A stretch of 64,000 bases of DNA, from the NCBI GenBank assembly GCA_900317505.1, contig ONHB01000001.1, forward strand, positions 62,001 to 126,000. Direction: 5' to 3'. A model generated the notes under the pieces. It searched no databases. It was not told the DNA's origin and was given only the letters and a program-made list of their open reading frames with translations. Origin of the DNA: an uncultured Lachnospiraceae bacterium. Lineage in GTDB: Bacteria > Bacillota > Clostridia > Lachnospirales > Lachnospiraceae. The number at the start of each line of letters is the position of its first letter. Positions within the stretch are counted from its first letter, which is position 1. Below are positions 7,681 to 16,464 of the stretch, piece by piece. The translations under genes were made by a program, and so were the position numbers.

Positions 7681-9117
7681 TTAGTTTGTTGTCTGATCAT
7701 CTTTATCAAAAACATTGTCTGAGTCAACATTGTTAGTGTCAACATTATCAGATGTTTCACTTGCCGTAGACGCTGCATCATCTGCAGGTTTGTTTATATA
7801 ACTTAACATCTGTGACAAACGGCTTTTTTTCTGAACCTTTTTGGCTGATTTTCTGGAATTACGCTTTTCCTCTTCTGTCAGGGAAATCATGGTATTATCC
7901 TCTGTCACCCTGTTTAAAAACTGGTATTCCAGTGTGTTGATCGGCATATTTTTAGCTGTCAGGCTGCGGTTGACCTTCCGGCGGAAGGCAGCATAAATAA
8001 GGGCAAAGATCGGTACGCCGATAGCCATTCCGATAATGCCGAAATAAGCCCCGAACAGCGTAATAGAGAAAATAACCCAGAAGCTTGATAAACCGGTTGA
8101 ATCGCCCAGAATTTTGGGCCCCAGGATATTTCCGTCAAAGGTCTGCAGTAAAATGATCAGAATTAAGAATTTGATACCATTTAACGGGTTGATCAATAAA
8201 ATGATCAGTACACTTGGAACCGCACCGATAAACGGTCCGAAGAACGGAATAACGTTGGTAACACCTATGATAACACTGATCAATACAGGATAATTGATAT
8301 GGAGCATCTTCATTAAAAAGAAGCATAAAAATCCAATTATAATCGAATCAATGATTTTACCACTGACATAGGAACCAAAGGTCTTATTGGCATATCTCAT
8401 ATCACTAATCAGTTCGTTGGCTCTTTTTTTAGAACAGAATGCATAGACGATTTTTTTGCTCTGCCCTGCAAACTGTTCCTTGCTGCACAATACATATACG
8501 GATACGATCAGGCCAATGATCAGATTCCACATGCCCTTTAAGACGCCTATGAGGCTTAAAGACACCTCTTTTACGATGACATTCATCTGTGGGAGCAGGC
8601 TGTTATTAAGCCAGTTATTCAGCTCGTCTGAGTAGGTGTTGAGCATATTATTGGCAAAATTTTCGATATCTTTATTGATGGATAAGGTCGAATCAATCCA
8701 TTTTTCAAGATTATTTACATAGATCGGGAATTGCAAAACAATACTCTGGATACTGGATATCATTTCTTTTAATACAATGGAGAAAAAGATATACAGCAGA
8801 TAGATGAATAAAAATAAGGTCAATAATACTGCAAGTCCACGAATACGCTTTTTAGTCTTGGAGGAACTGGTATTGAGCTTGCATTTCTGATAGATCGGGA
8901 TCAGGATATAATTTTCAAAAAATGAACAGATCGGGGTCAGCAAATAGGCAAAAACAAGTCCGAATATGATCGGCGAACAGGTCTTTGCCAAAGAAGAAAA
9001 GATCTGAAAAAATTTGGTCGGATGAAATACGATATAATAAAATACGATGGAAGCTGCAATCACACAGAATGCGGTGATTCCCCAGCATATATATTTTTTA
9101 TCCCATTGAAATTTCAA
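7681..9117 (-). CDS. AI-2E family transporter (PerM/YdbT-like membrane protein)
   Basis: A 478-residue polytopic protein with about eight membrane segments. The N-terminal half has the pair of hydrophobic segments around a polar stretch (IVFYYIVFHPTKFF), a large soluble middle portion (about 120-190), and the C-terminal half holds the conserved VIPFFGPFIGAVP and the LGDSTGLSSFWVIFSITLFG region typical of the family. Members export small molecules, have been proposed as Na+/H+ antiporters, and only some handle AI-2. A charged C-terminal tail with a DN repeat (SDNVDTNNVDSDNV) follows the last membrane segment. Substrate cannot be told from sequence. Confidence 0.88.
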   Translation of the reverse strand: MKFQWDKKYICWGITAFCVIAASIVFYYIVFHPTKFFQIFSSLAKTCSPIIFGLVFAYLLTPICSFFENYILIPIYQKCKLNTSSSKTKKRIRGLAVLLTLFLFIYLLYIFFSIVLKEMISSIQSIVLQFPIYVNNLEKWIDSTLSINKDIENFANNMLNTYSDELNNWLNNSLLPQMNVIVKEVSLSLIGVLKGMWNLIIGLIVSVYVLCSKEQFAGQSKKIVYAFCSKKRANELISDMRYANKTFGSYVSGKIIDSIIIGFLCFFLMKMLHINYPVLISVIIGVTNVIPFFGPFIGAVPSVLIILLINPLNGIKFLILIILLQTFDGNILGPKILGDSTGLSSFWVIFSITLFGAYFGIIGMAIGVPIFALIYAAFRRKVNRSLTAKNMPINTLEYQFLNRVTEDNTMISLTEEEKRNSRKSAKKVQKKSRLSQMLSYINKPADDAASTASETSDNVDTNNVDSDNVFDKDDQTTN

Positions 9118-9154
9118 GGTAGATAAACCTCCAGTTCTGTGTTTGTTTATAAAA

Positions 9155-9163
9155 ATTATAACA
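9155..9163 (-). promoter_or_regulatory. Probable extended -10 promoter for the AI-2E permease-dtd operon
   Basis: On the minus strand TGTTATAAT (9163-9155) gives a perfect -10 with the extended TG one base upstream, 38 bases before the start codon. No good -35 lies at the normal distance, which extended -10 promoters can tolerate. Confidence 0.5.
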
Positions 9164-9235
9164 TATGCTATTTTGAAATACTAGAAAACACATCAATTTC
9201 TTTATAATAATTAAACATACGGTGTGATTTTATTG

Positions 9236-9241
9236 TATAAT
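9236..9241 (+). promoter_or_regulatory. Possible -10 element for the tyrosine recombinase gene
   Basis: A perfect TATAAT at 9236-9241 lies about 38 bases before the recombinase start. The nearest -35-like hexamer, TTAAAC at 9211-9216, is weak and at 19 bases. The intergenic region is shared with the divergent permease gene. Confidence 0.4.
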
Positions 9242-9279
9242 AAGAACAGATTTACAAAGCCATTATGGAGATGAACAAT

Positions 9280-10341
9280 ATGAATCCTGCTCATGACAAT
9301 TATCATGAAAAAGTGAAGATCGACCAGACATTAAAATTGCGTGAAACGATGGATACTCTTCCAAGCTTCTGCCGCTCTTTTTTCATTGGAGTGGACAATT
9401 CCATGTCTGCAAGGACAAAGCTTGGATATGCGTTTGATCTGCGTATCTTTTTTGAATTTTTAAAGGAAACCAATCCGGCCCTGCGCAACCAGGATATCAC
9501 AGAGTTTCGTATTGAGCTTCTGGATGAAATTAAAAAGGATGATATTGAGGAATATCTGGAGTATCTGACCTGCTATGAAAAAGACGGACATGTATACACC
9601 AATGATGAACTGGGCAAATCCCGGAAGTTAGCTTCCTTAAGAAGCTTTTACAATTTCTTTTATCAGTCCGAAAAAATCAAGACCAATCCGCCATCCATGG
9701 TAAAGGCTCCTAAAAAGCATGAAAAAGAAATTATCAGACTGGATCCCAATGAGGTTGCTATCTTATTGGAGGCTGTTGAAAGCGGAGAAAATCTGACGAA
9801 AAACGAGCTGCGTTACCACAACAAGACCAAGGTCCGTGATCTTGCAATTCTGACACTTTTACTCGGAACCGGTATCCGTGTTTCCGAATGTGTCGGCCTT
9901 AATATCCAGGATGTGGATTTTGATAACTGTGGTATTATTGTGCAACGAAAAGGCGGTTACCGGGCTGTTGTATATTTCGGCGATGAGGTGGAAAAAGCCC
10001 TTCGTGACTATATGGCTCAACGCACAGAAATCATCCCTATGTCCGGACATGAAGATGCGCTCTTTTTGTCTATGCAGAATAAGCGTATTACCGTCCGTGC
10101 CATCGAAAATCTGGTAAAAAAATATGCATCCAGAGTGACTTCATTAAAGAAAATTACACCACACAAGTTAAGAAGTACATATGGTACCAGCCTTTATCAG
10201 GAAACCGGGGATATTTATCTGGTAGCCGATGTTCTTGGTCACAAAAACGTGGAGACAACCCGTAAGCACTATGCGGCTCAATCCGATGCAAGACGAAGGA
10301 TGGCAAGAAATGCCGTTAAATTGCGCTCTGACAGTGATTGA
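9280..10341 (+). CDS. Tyrosine recombinase, XerC/XerD-like
   Basis: A 353-residue site-specific recombinase of the phage integrase family. The N-terminal core-binding domain covers about 25-145 and the catalytic domain about 155-345. All active residues are visible (numbering from ATG 9280): R200 in GTGIRVSE, K224 in the beta hairpin, H295 and R298 in PHKLRSTYG, H321 in LGHKN and the nucleophile Y331 in RKHYA. An ATG at 9265 is in frame, but TATGGAG lies nine bases before ATG 9280, so I prefer the latter. No phage or transposon genes or attachment repeats are nearby, so a chromosome-dimer or housekeeping role is likelier than integration. It is longer than XerC/D (about 300). Confidence 0.88.
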   Translation: MNPAHDNYHEKVKIDQTLKLRETMDTLPSFCRSFFIGVDNSMSARTKLGYAFDLRIFFEFLKETNPALRNQDITEFRIELLDEIKKDDIEEYLEYLTCYEKDGHVYTNDELGKSRKLASLRSFYNFFYQSEKIKTNPPSMVKAPKKHEKEIIRLDPNEVAILLEAVESGENLTKNELRYHNKTKVRDLAILTLLLGTGIRVSECVGLNIQDVDFDNCGIIVQRKGGYRAVVYFGDEVEKALRDYMAQRTEIIPMSGHEDALFLSMQNKRITVRAIENLVKKYASRVTSLKKITPHKLRSTYGTSLYQETGDIYLVADVLGHKNVETTRKHYAAQSDARRRMARNAVKLRSDSD

Positions 10342-10354
10342 AAAAAAAACAAAC

Positions 10355-10396
10355 AAGCCGATATCCATATACAGAAATCTGTCCGGATATCGGCTT
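10355..10396. terminator. Bidirectional terminator between convergent genes
   Basis: AAGCCGATATCC at 10355-10366 pairs perfectly with GGATATCGGCTT at 10385-10396. An A-run lies before it and a T/A-rich stretch after it, so it can serve both the recombinase transcript and the cytidylate-kinase-like transcript coming from the right. Confidence 0.85.
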
Positions 10397-10441
10397 ATAT
10401 ATAATACTATTTTATTTATCCCTAATCTTCTATTACATAGA

Positions 10442-11062
10442 TTATTTATTTTCAAAATCTGTAATAAACTGTTTGATCAGATTGACGGAGCCTTCAATTC
10501 CCAAAACGGAGCTGTTGATGGATAAATCGTAGGAATCCGCTCTGCCCCATTTCTTGGATGAATAATAATTGTAATAGCTCTGTCTCTGTTTGTCTTTTTT
10601 GACGATCATATCTTTGGCTTTAGCTTCGCTTAAGTTGTATTTTTTGACAATTCTTTCAATCTTGCATTTTTCATTGCCGTGGATAAAGATATTTAAGCAG
10701 TTTTTATAATCAGATAATGCATAGTCAGCACATCTGCCGACGATTACGCAGGGACCTTCATCCGCTATTTTCTTGATGGCGTCGAACTGTGCTAAAAAGA
10801 CCTTCTGACTGATCGGCATATCAACCATGGCTGCTGAATTGTAGCCAAAGGAATAGGTATCCATGACCAGATTGTAAAGAAAGCTGTTGGTAGGTCTTTC
10901 ATCATGCATCTGGATCATTTCCTCACAGTAGCCGCTTTCTTTTGCTGCACGCGTCAGTAATTCTTTATCATAAAATGGAATACCCAACTCTTTTGCAAGC
11001 CTTTCACCGATCTCTCTTCCGCCTGAACCAAACTGTCTGCCGATTGTAATAATTGTATTCAT
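10442..11062 (-). CDS. Cytidylate kinase-like family protein
   Basis: A 206-residue P-loop protein of the cytidylate kinase-like (AAA_26) family, common in Clostridia alongside a separate true Cmk. The nucleotide loop GRQFGSGGREIG starts at residue 8, followed by LAKELGIPFYDKELL, the part that resembles Cmk. The later RIVKKYNLSEAKAKDMIVKKDKQR segment, a lid-like region, and the ending with SYDLSINSSVLGIEGSV are typical of this family. It may phosphorylate CMP or another small substrate; direct proof is lacking. It stands alone between terminators, with its own weak promoter candidate near 11085-11111. Confidence 0.8.
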   Translation of the reverse strand: MNTIITIGRQFGSGGREIGERLAKELGIPFYDKELLTRAAKESGYCEEMIQMHDERPTNSFLYNLVMDTYSFGYNSAAMVDMPISQKVFLAQFDAIKKIADEGPCVIVGRCADYALSDYKNCLNIFIHGNEKCKIERIVKKYNLSEAKAKDMIVKKDKQRQSYYNYYSSKKWGRADSYDLSINSSVLGIEGSVNLIKQFITDFENK

Positions 11063-11346
11063 ATGCCATACCCCATTTCTGTTTATAATATGTAGTTTTT
11101 ATCTGTATCAAAAGATGAAAAACTTCTGCATAGCCCAAAACATAAATAAGCAGCCATTTTCAAAAAAACAGGCTACAAATGTTTTTGAGTATTGCTTCAA
11201 TATATAGTATATTATATAAAAATTTTACACAAGATGCAAGAATTAACAGAAAATAAACTTCGTTTTATTTATAAGACAGTAAATTATTGATATTTATTAT
11301 CTGCATCTAAGTATCTGCGTATAAAACAACTAGAAACGCAAAAATA
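11063..11346. other. Intergenic region, no gene seen
   Basis: About 280 A/T-rich bases upstream of the cytidylate-kinase-like gene hold no supported reading frame. A possible promoter for that gene on the minus strand is TTGATA (11111-11106) with TATTAT (11090-11085), but the spacer is only 15 bases, so confidence in it is low. No riboswitch-like conserved stretch was recognised. Confidence 0.6.
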
Positions 11347-11382
11347 AAAGCCATACACAATCGATTGATCATGTATGGCTTT
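11347..11382 (-). terminator. Terminator downstream of cstA
   Basis: AAAGCCATACA at 11347-11357 pairs with TGTATGGCTTT at 11372-11382. On the minus strand it is followed by TTATTTTTGC, giving a T-rich tail 49 bases after the cstA stop codon. Confidence 0.75.
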
Positions 11383-11430
11383 AAATTATCTTTTGTATTC
11401 AGCTATGTAATCTGTTGATCAGATGTACAA

Positions 11431-13158
11431 TTAAGCTGCTTTCTTTTTATCTTTGGTCAGTGTCTGGATACCTTCAATAACAAGAACGATTGCAAGGATA
11501 ACCAGTAATGCGCCTAAGATAGCCTGAGAATAAGGACCCCAGTCAGCTCCGCCTGCTTTGATGATACCAATCTGGTTTTTGATTGTCAGGCATAATGAGC
11601 AGATAGTAACTACGATCATGAATGCCATAGGAATTAAGAACATCTTGTTGTTCTTTCCTACATTTCCAAGCCATGTAGCAACAGCTAACAGACCGATACC
11701 TGCAAGTAACTGGTTGGCAGCGCCGAATAATCCCCAGATCTTAGCATAACCTGTCATACCAAGTAAGATACCAAGTACAACTGTTAAGATTGTTGCAAAG
11801 TAAGGATTAACCATAACTTTCTTCCAGCCCTGTTTGATATCCTTGGGTGTCTGTCCGGGCTCAAGCCAGAACTCCTGGAACATGAAACGAGCAAGTCTTG
11901 TAGCTGTATCAAGTGATGTTAAGCAGAATGCTGAGTATGTTAATACTAACAGAGAGTATAAAATCTGGTAGCTTCCGGGAATAACATCATCGATCATGTG
12001 AGCGATACCACCACCGAAGATAGCGGTTGCACCTGTTAAAGGTGAATCAGGATTAACTGCATTCCAGTGATATGCATATCCGATTGCGCAAAGTGTTAAT
12101 ACAGCAAGTACACATTCAAGTAACATTCCACCGTATGCGATCGGTTTAGCATCAGTTTCTTTATCCAGCTGTTTAGATGTTGTACCGGATGAAACCAGTG
12201 AGTGGAAACCGGAAATGGCACCACATGCAACGGTTGTGAACAATACAGGGAATAAGTACTGTACACCGTTTCCGTTATCTACAGCGAAGCCAGAGAAAGC
12301 CTGGAAATCTGTAAATGAAGGATGTGCTACAACAACACCGAATACAGCAACGATCAGCATTGCATAAAGTAAGAATGAGCTTAAGTAATCTCTGGGCTGT
12401 AATAAGATCCATACAGGAGTTACAGAAGCGATTGCGATATAAGCACCAACGATCCACATCCATGTCTTTGTAGAAAGATATAAAGGATGGAAGTTCATAC
12501 CAATAGCCATAACTGCGATAATAGCAATTACACCAACGATAGATGCAACAAGCATCGGAGCGTTACGACGGTATACAAAGAAACCGAATGCAATAGCAAC
12601 AACGATGAACAGTAATGAAATCATTGCTACAGATGCAGGTGTTGCAGATTTAGCCATATCAATAGCTCCGCTTTCATCATATACAGCACCAAATGTGGTT
12701 GCAACGATAGAAGCAAATGCAGCAACTACCAAAATCAGTGTTAAATATGAGAAAATGATGAAGAGTCTCTTTGCTCTTCTGCTCATATTTGCAGAAATAA
12801 TCTCACCGATAGACTGTCCTTTATGACGAAGTGATGCAAATAAGGCACCAAAGTCATGAACACCACCGAAGAAAATACCTCCGACTAAGATCCAAAGTGT
12901 AACAGGCAACCATCCAAACATAGCTGCACCAATCGGTCCGGTAATCGGGCCTGCACCAGCGATAGATGAGAAATGATGTCCCATTAATACAGGTGCTTTA
13001 GCAGGAACATAGTCAACGCCATCTTCCATGCTGTGTGCGGGTGTTTCTTTCTGTGTTCCATCACCAACACCCCACTGTTTGCACAGCCATCCGCCGTAGA
13101 AAATATATCCACATACAAGAATAGCAATACAAATAATTAAAAGTACTAACGAATTCAT
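11431..13158 (-). CDS. cstA: Carbon starvation protein A, peptide/pyruvate transporter
   Basis: CstA family permeases take up peptides or pyruvate, often when preferred carbon runs out. The 575-residue product is highly hydrophobic with roughly 15 or more membrane segments. Family segments include VLMGHHFSSIAGAGPITGP near residue 57, GGVHDFGALFASLRHKG near 98, and ISGFHSLVSSGTTSKQ in the middle. It begins with an ATG overlapping the TAA of the upstream unknown gene (TAATG), and its ribosome binding site AAGGAGAG lies inside that gene, so translation is coupled. A terminator follows. Confidence 0.95.
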   Translation of the reverse strand: MNSLVLLIICIAILVCGYIFYGGWLCKQWGVGDGTQKETPAHSMEDGVDYVPAKAPVLMGHHFSSIAGAGPITGPIGAAMFGWLPVTLWILVGGIFFGGVHDFGALFASLRHKGQSIGEIISANMSRRAKRLFIIFSYLTLILVVAAFASIVATTFGAVYDESGAIDMAKSATPASVAMISLLFIVVAIAFGFFVYRRNAPMLVASIVGVIAIIAVMAIGMNFHPLYLSTKTWMWIVGAYIAIASVTPVWILLQPRDYLSSFLLYAMLIVAVFGVVVAHPSFTDFQAFSGFAVDNGNGVQYLFPVLFTTVACGAISGFHSLVSSGTTSKQLDKETDAKPIAYGGMLLECVLAVLTLCAIGYAYHWNAVNPDSPLTGATAIFGGGIAHMIDDVIPGSYQILYSLLVLTYSAFCLTSLDTATRLARFMFQEFWLEPGQTPKDIKQGWKKVMVNPYFATILTVVLGILLGMTGYAKIWGLFGAANQLLAGIGLLAVATWLGNVGKNNKMFLIPMAFMIVVTICSLCLTIKNQIGIIKAGGADWGPYSQAILGALLVILAIVLVIEGIQTLTKDKKKAA

Positions 13159-13685
13159 TATAGTCTCTCCTTCCTCTTTTTTGAATATAGTACTTTTTTC
13201 ATAACTTTCACTACACTTCTTCCACTATAATTGGAATACATCTTTTCTCCCTTAATCACATATAAAGCAGCTCTGTAATCCAGCCATCCATGTAATGAAA
13301 AATGAAAACTTTGGTAAATACGACACTTTTTCAATGCCTTGATGGCATCTTCATCCGCCTCATCCACGATGAAAACCGGCGTGATAAAAGTGTACATATG
13401 GCCGGGACCTATGTTCATACGGCTTTTGCCATCTTCTAAGACCATGTCCCTGTATTGCTCAAATAACTCTTTGGTCAGATGAGGAATATCAATAATGTAT
13501 AAAAATTCTTCACTGTTTGAGGACCACAGTTCTGCTTTCTGAACCAAAACATACTTTTGTGAATGCTCAAAAAAATCACAGCGAGCTGTGATTTGACCAT
13601 GCTCCCCATTGAACATATTGACATTATAATATGCTGTATAACTGTCCAGTAATCTGCCAATAGCAGATTCACGAGTATATATCAA
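13158..13685 (-). CDS. Unknown protein coupled to cstA
   Basis: I do not recognise this 175-residue soluble protein. It has no signal peptide or membrane segment, a mixed alpha/beta composition, a central hydrophobic strand region (YTFITPVFIVDEADEDAIKALKKCRIYQSF) and a basic C-terminus (VKVMKKVLYSKKRKERL). It starts with TTG, supported by AAGGAG eight bases before. It overlaps cstA by one base (TAATG) and is the first gene behind a strong promoter, so it is made in step with the transporter. A regulatory or accessory role in CstA-linked uptake is plausible but is inference from position only. Confidence 0.75.
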   Translation of the reverse strand: MIYTRESAIGRLLDSYTAYYNVNMFNGEHGQITARCDFFEHSQKYVLVQKAELWSSNSEEFLYIIDIPHLTKELFEQYRDMVLEDGKSRMNIGPGHMYTFITPVFIVDEADEDAIKALKKCRIYQSFHFSLHGWLDYRAALYVIKGEKMYSNYSGRSVVKVMKKVLYSKKRKERL

Positions 13686-13728
13686 AATGTAATCTCCTTC
13701 ATTTTAACACTTTAAAGCAACCTTATAA

Positions 13729-13757
13729 ATTATAATATCAGAATATTGTAGTTTCAA
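13729..13757 (-). promoter_or_regulatory. Strong sigma-A promoter for the unknown gene-cstA operon
   Basis: On the minus strand TTGAAA (13757-13752) and TATAAT (13734-13729) are spaced by exactly 17 bases. The transcript would start about 40 bases before the TTG start codon. Inverted repeats lie immediately upstream of the -35. Confidence 0.8.
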
Positions 13758-13758
13758 G

Positions 13759-13821
13759 GCTTTTTTGATATTTTTGCTCAAAAAAGCTAATAATGTGTAA
13801 TAATTTGACGTTTTTGAGCAA
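13759..13821. repeat. Overlapping inverted repeats upstream of the cstA operon promoter
   Basis: Two inverted repeats share one arm. GCTTTTTTGA at 13759-13768 pairs with TCAAAAAAGC at 13778-13787 around a nine-base loop. TTGCTCAAAAA at 13774-13784 pairs with TTTTTGAGCAA at 13811-13821 around 26 bases. The two cannot form together. Either could end the rluD transcript arriving from the right, and the position one base upstream of the -35 also fits an operator for a regulator of cstA. Confidence 0.6.
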
Positions 13822-13844
13822 TTTAAAACAAATTCATTGGAAAA

Positions 13845-14762
13845 TTAAGACAAAACATCCAGTAAATGAGAAAAATATTCCGGTAAGGGAGCCTCAAATT
13901 CCATATACTGACCGGTTGTCGGATGTATAAAGCCTATCGTCATCGCATGTAGACATTGTCCCTGCAGATGGAATTTGGAAGGACGTACACCATATGTCTC
14001 ATCGCCGAGCAAGGGGTGCCCGATGGAAGTCATATGCACACGTATCTGATGAGTCCTGCCGGTTTCAAGCTGGCACTCAATATAGGAATAACCGTCAAAC
14101 TGCTGCAAAACACGATAATGTGTCACCGCACTTTTGCCGTTTTTATAGTTAACAGCCATCTTTTTGCGGTCCTTTTCATCACGTCCGATCGGAGCATCGA
14201 TGCTACCCTCGGTATTGTCAAAGCTGCCATATACGATGGCACGGTACTTTCTGGTAATGGAATGTTTTTTTAACTGGGCCGCAATGCTGTTGTGGGCTTT
14301 TTCTGTTTTGCATACGATCAGGGAACCTGTGGTATCCTTGTCAATCCGGTGGACAATGCCCGGACGGAAAACTCCGTTGATCCCGGATAACTGGCCTTTA
14401 CAATGATATAAAAGCCCATTGACCAGAGTGCCGGTATAATGACCGGCAGACGGATGGACTACCATGTTTTTGGGCTTGTTGACGATTAAAAGATCTGTAT
14501 CTTCATATAAAATATCAAGCGGAATATCTTCGGGTGTGATCTCCGGCTCCATACATGGCGGTATGCAGCAACGGATCAGGTCACCTTCTTTTAGGCGGTA
14601 ATTGGCCTTGATCGTTTTACCATTGGCATAGGCATTTCCGTCCTTGATCATTTTTTGGATATAGGAACGGGACATATCTTTAAAGTAATTGGTAAGCACC
14701 TTGTCAATGCGCTCATCTTCATCTTCGGCTGTGGCCTGGAAGGTTATGATTTCATCAGTCAT
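13845..14762 (-). CDS. rluD: RluD-family 23S rRNA pseudouridine synthase
   Basis: The 305-residue enzyme converts uridines to pseudouridine in 23S rRNA. An S4 RNA-binding domain occupies about 15-75 and the RluA/RluD catalytic domain the rest. The catalytic aspartate is D141 in HRIDKDTTG, and the later GRTHQIRVH motif is intact. It overlaps lspA by eight bases, the lspA-rluD order that is very common in Firmicutes. Whether it is exactly RluD or a paralogue with other target uridines cannot be decided from sequence alone. Confidence 0.93.
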   Translation of the reverse strand: MTDEIITFQATAEDEDERIDKVLTNYFKDMSRSYIQKMIKDGNAYANGKTIKANYRLKEGDLIRCCIPPCMEPEITPEDIPLDILYEDTDLLIVNKPKNMVVHPSAGHYTGTLVNGLLYHCKGQLSGINGVFRPGIVHRIDKDTTGSLIVCKTEKAHNSIAAQLKKHSITRKYRAIVYGSFDNTEGSIDAPIGRDEKDRKKMAVNYKNGKSAVTHYRVLQQFDGYSYIECQLETGRTHQIRVHMTSIGHPLLGDETYGVRPSKFHLQGQCLHAMTIGFIHPTTGQYMEFEAPLPEYFSHLLDVLS

Positions 14763-15267
14763 TTTTCTGTATCTCCCATTTTAAAAATGACAGGTCTGAT
14801 TCTTTCTTGAAGAATAAAATATCAATAAACAATAATACGGTACCGATCGTTACAAGAATATCGGCAACATTGAAAATCGGAAAATCGATCAGAATAAAAT
14901 AAATAAAATCTGTGACGTAATCCTGTGTAATGCGGTCGATCATATTGCCAACTCCACCTGCGGCGATCAGACACAGGAAAATATGCCAGATAAAATACTT
15001 TTTCTGACGCGGCAGCTTGATCAATACATAGAAAATAGCTGTCAGCATGATCAAAGCAATGAATATAAACAACAGTTTTTTATTTTGCAGCATACCAAAA
15101 GCAGCCCCTCTGTTTTCCAGATAGCGGAACTGTAATACGTTTTGAATTAATATGACCGGATCCTGATCTTTTAAATGAATAACTGTCAGATATTTGGTCA
15201 CCTGATCCGCAACAACCAGTAATGCCATAGCCAGAATATCCAATATAATATCTAAAAACTTTTTCAT
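14755..15267 (-). CDS. lspA: Lipoprotein signal peptidase (signal peptidase II)
   Basis: LspA removes the signal peptide of prolipoproteins at the membrane. The 170-residue protein has four membrane segments and both catalytic aspartates: D111 in GGVGNMIDR and D136 in FNVADI. The N-terminal D21 in VVADQVTK and the ENRGAAFG motif at 51-58 also fit. The ATG follows the aroB stop directly, and the 3' end overlaps rluD by eight bases. A D,D-carboxypeptidase lipoprotein encoded a few kilobases away is one likely substrate. Confidence 0.97.
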   Translation of the reverse strand: MKKFLDIILDILAMALLVVADQVTKYLTVIHLKDQDPVILIQNVLQFRYLENRGAAFGMLQNKKLLFIFIALIMLTAIFYVLIKLPRQKKYFIWHIFLCLIAAGGVGNMIDRITQDYVTDFIYFILIDFPIFNVADILVTIGTVLLFIDILFFKKESDLSFLKWEIQKND

Positions 15268-16383
15268 TTATGCTTTCATATCCTCTTCTGTAAAATGAAT
15301 TTCGTTTAATGCAGCAAGCATTTCCTCATCTGTCACAGTCGTATCAACAATACCCTTTCCGACCTTCTTTAAGAGGATAAATTTGATACCATGATTGTCG
15401 GCTTTTTTGTCCGAATGTGTCAGTGCAACGATTTCCTGCTCATCAATGTCCTCTATGGTAATCGGCAGGCAGAAAGGTACAAACATATCGCGGATCTCAT
15501 AATAATCATCAGATGAGATCAGGTCCCGCTTCCAGGAAATAAACGCAGCGCAGATACAGCCAAGGGCAACACATTCTCCGTGAAGCATTTCAAAATTTTT
15601 GTACTTTTCTATAGCATGTCCCAAGGTATGACCAAAATTGAGCAGTGCACGGTCACCTTTTTCAAAAGGATCCTTTTCTACAATCTCTTTTTTGATCAGA
15701 TTGGTCTTGTAGATCATTTCTTCCATGTATTCAGGCTCGCGCTGGCAGATTTCATAAAAGCTGTTGATCAGCCACTCATAAAATTTGCCGTCCTTGATCA
15801 GTGCAGACTTTAAAACCTCTGCCATACCGGCAAAATACTGTCTGCCCGGAAGATCCTTTAAAACGGATAAATTCATATAGACAAGTCTGGGCATATGGAA
15901 GGCTCCGACCATGTTTTTGTACTGTGAAAAGTCTACACCTGTCTTGCCGCCGATACTGCTGTCTACCAGAGCCAAAAGTGTGGTGGGAATCTGGATAAAA
16001 TCAATGCCGCGCAGGTAGGTTGCTGCACAAAAACCGGTCAGATCGCCGACTACACCGCCACCTAATGCGATCAACAGGTCTTTTCTGTTAAATTTATTCT
16101 GGATCAGAAATTCATAGGCATTTTGTACCGTTGCAAGATTTTTGCTTTCTTCTCCCGCTTCAAACGTAAAGGATGATACGGAAATACAGCTGGGAGCAAG
16201 CAGATTTTTCAACTCATTTAAGTACAGCTTTTCTACGTTGGAATCTGTAATAATGCAGATCTTCTTGTCCTGCAGATCAAAATCAAGCTGATTCAATTCC
16301 TCAACCAGATGTGAAAAATCATGTTCGTAAACAATGTCATAACAGAATTTGTTGTCTTTATTGACGGGTAATCTCTTACTCAT
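15268..16383 (-). CDS. aroB: 3-dehydroquinate synthase
   Basis: AroB turns DAHP into 3-dehydroquinate, the second step of the shikimate pathway, using NAD and a divalent metal. The 371-residue product carries GGGVVGDLTGFCAATYLRG (NAD loop and active site) near 108-126, PTTLLALVDSSIGGKTGVD just after it, and the metal-binding histidines in LNFGHTLGHAIE. AAGGAGATAT serves as ribosome binding site. It is an isolated aromatic pathway gene joined end-to-end with lspA, and begins a new unit after the sepF terminator. Confidence 0.96.
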   Translation of the reverse strand: MSKRLPVNKDNKFCYDIVYEHDFSHLVEELNQLDFDLQDKKICIITDSNVEKLYLNELKNLLAPSCISVSSFTFEAGEESKNLATVQNAYEFLIQNKFNRKDLLIALGGGVVGDLTGFCAATYLRGIDFIQIPTTLLALVDSSIGGKTGVDFSQYKNMVGAFHMPRLVYMNLSVLKDLPGRQYFAGMAEVLKSALIKDGKFYEWLINSFYEICQREPEYMEEMIYKTNLIKKEIVEKDPFEKGDRALLNFGHTLGHAIEKYKNFEMLHGECVALGCICAAFISWKRDLISSDDYYEIRDMFVPFCLPITIEDIDEQEIVALTHSDKKADNHGIKFILLKKVGKGIVDTTVTDEEMLAALNEIHFTEEDMKA

Positions 16384-16407
16384 GGAAAATATCTCCTTTA
16401 ATTCGTT

Positions 16408-16444
16408 AAAAAGGAGTATTGTAATGGCTACAATACTCCTTTTT
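16408..16444 (-). terminator. Intrinsic terminator after sepF
   Basis: AAAAAGGAGTATTGTA at 16408-16423 is a perfect 16-bp inverted repeat with 16429-16444 around a five-base loop. Its arms supply the T-run on the minus strand. It lies 21 bases after the sepF stop and 24 bases before aroB, so it divides the division genes from aroB-lspA-rluD. Confidence 0.85.
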
Positions 16445-16464
16445 GATTACTTATTGTTTTTGGA

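Noticed and set aside
9118..10441. Integrated element around the tyrosine recombinase
   Set aside because: No tRNA gene, direct repeats, phage genes or change in composition were seen; flanks are ordinary genes with terminators and promoters.
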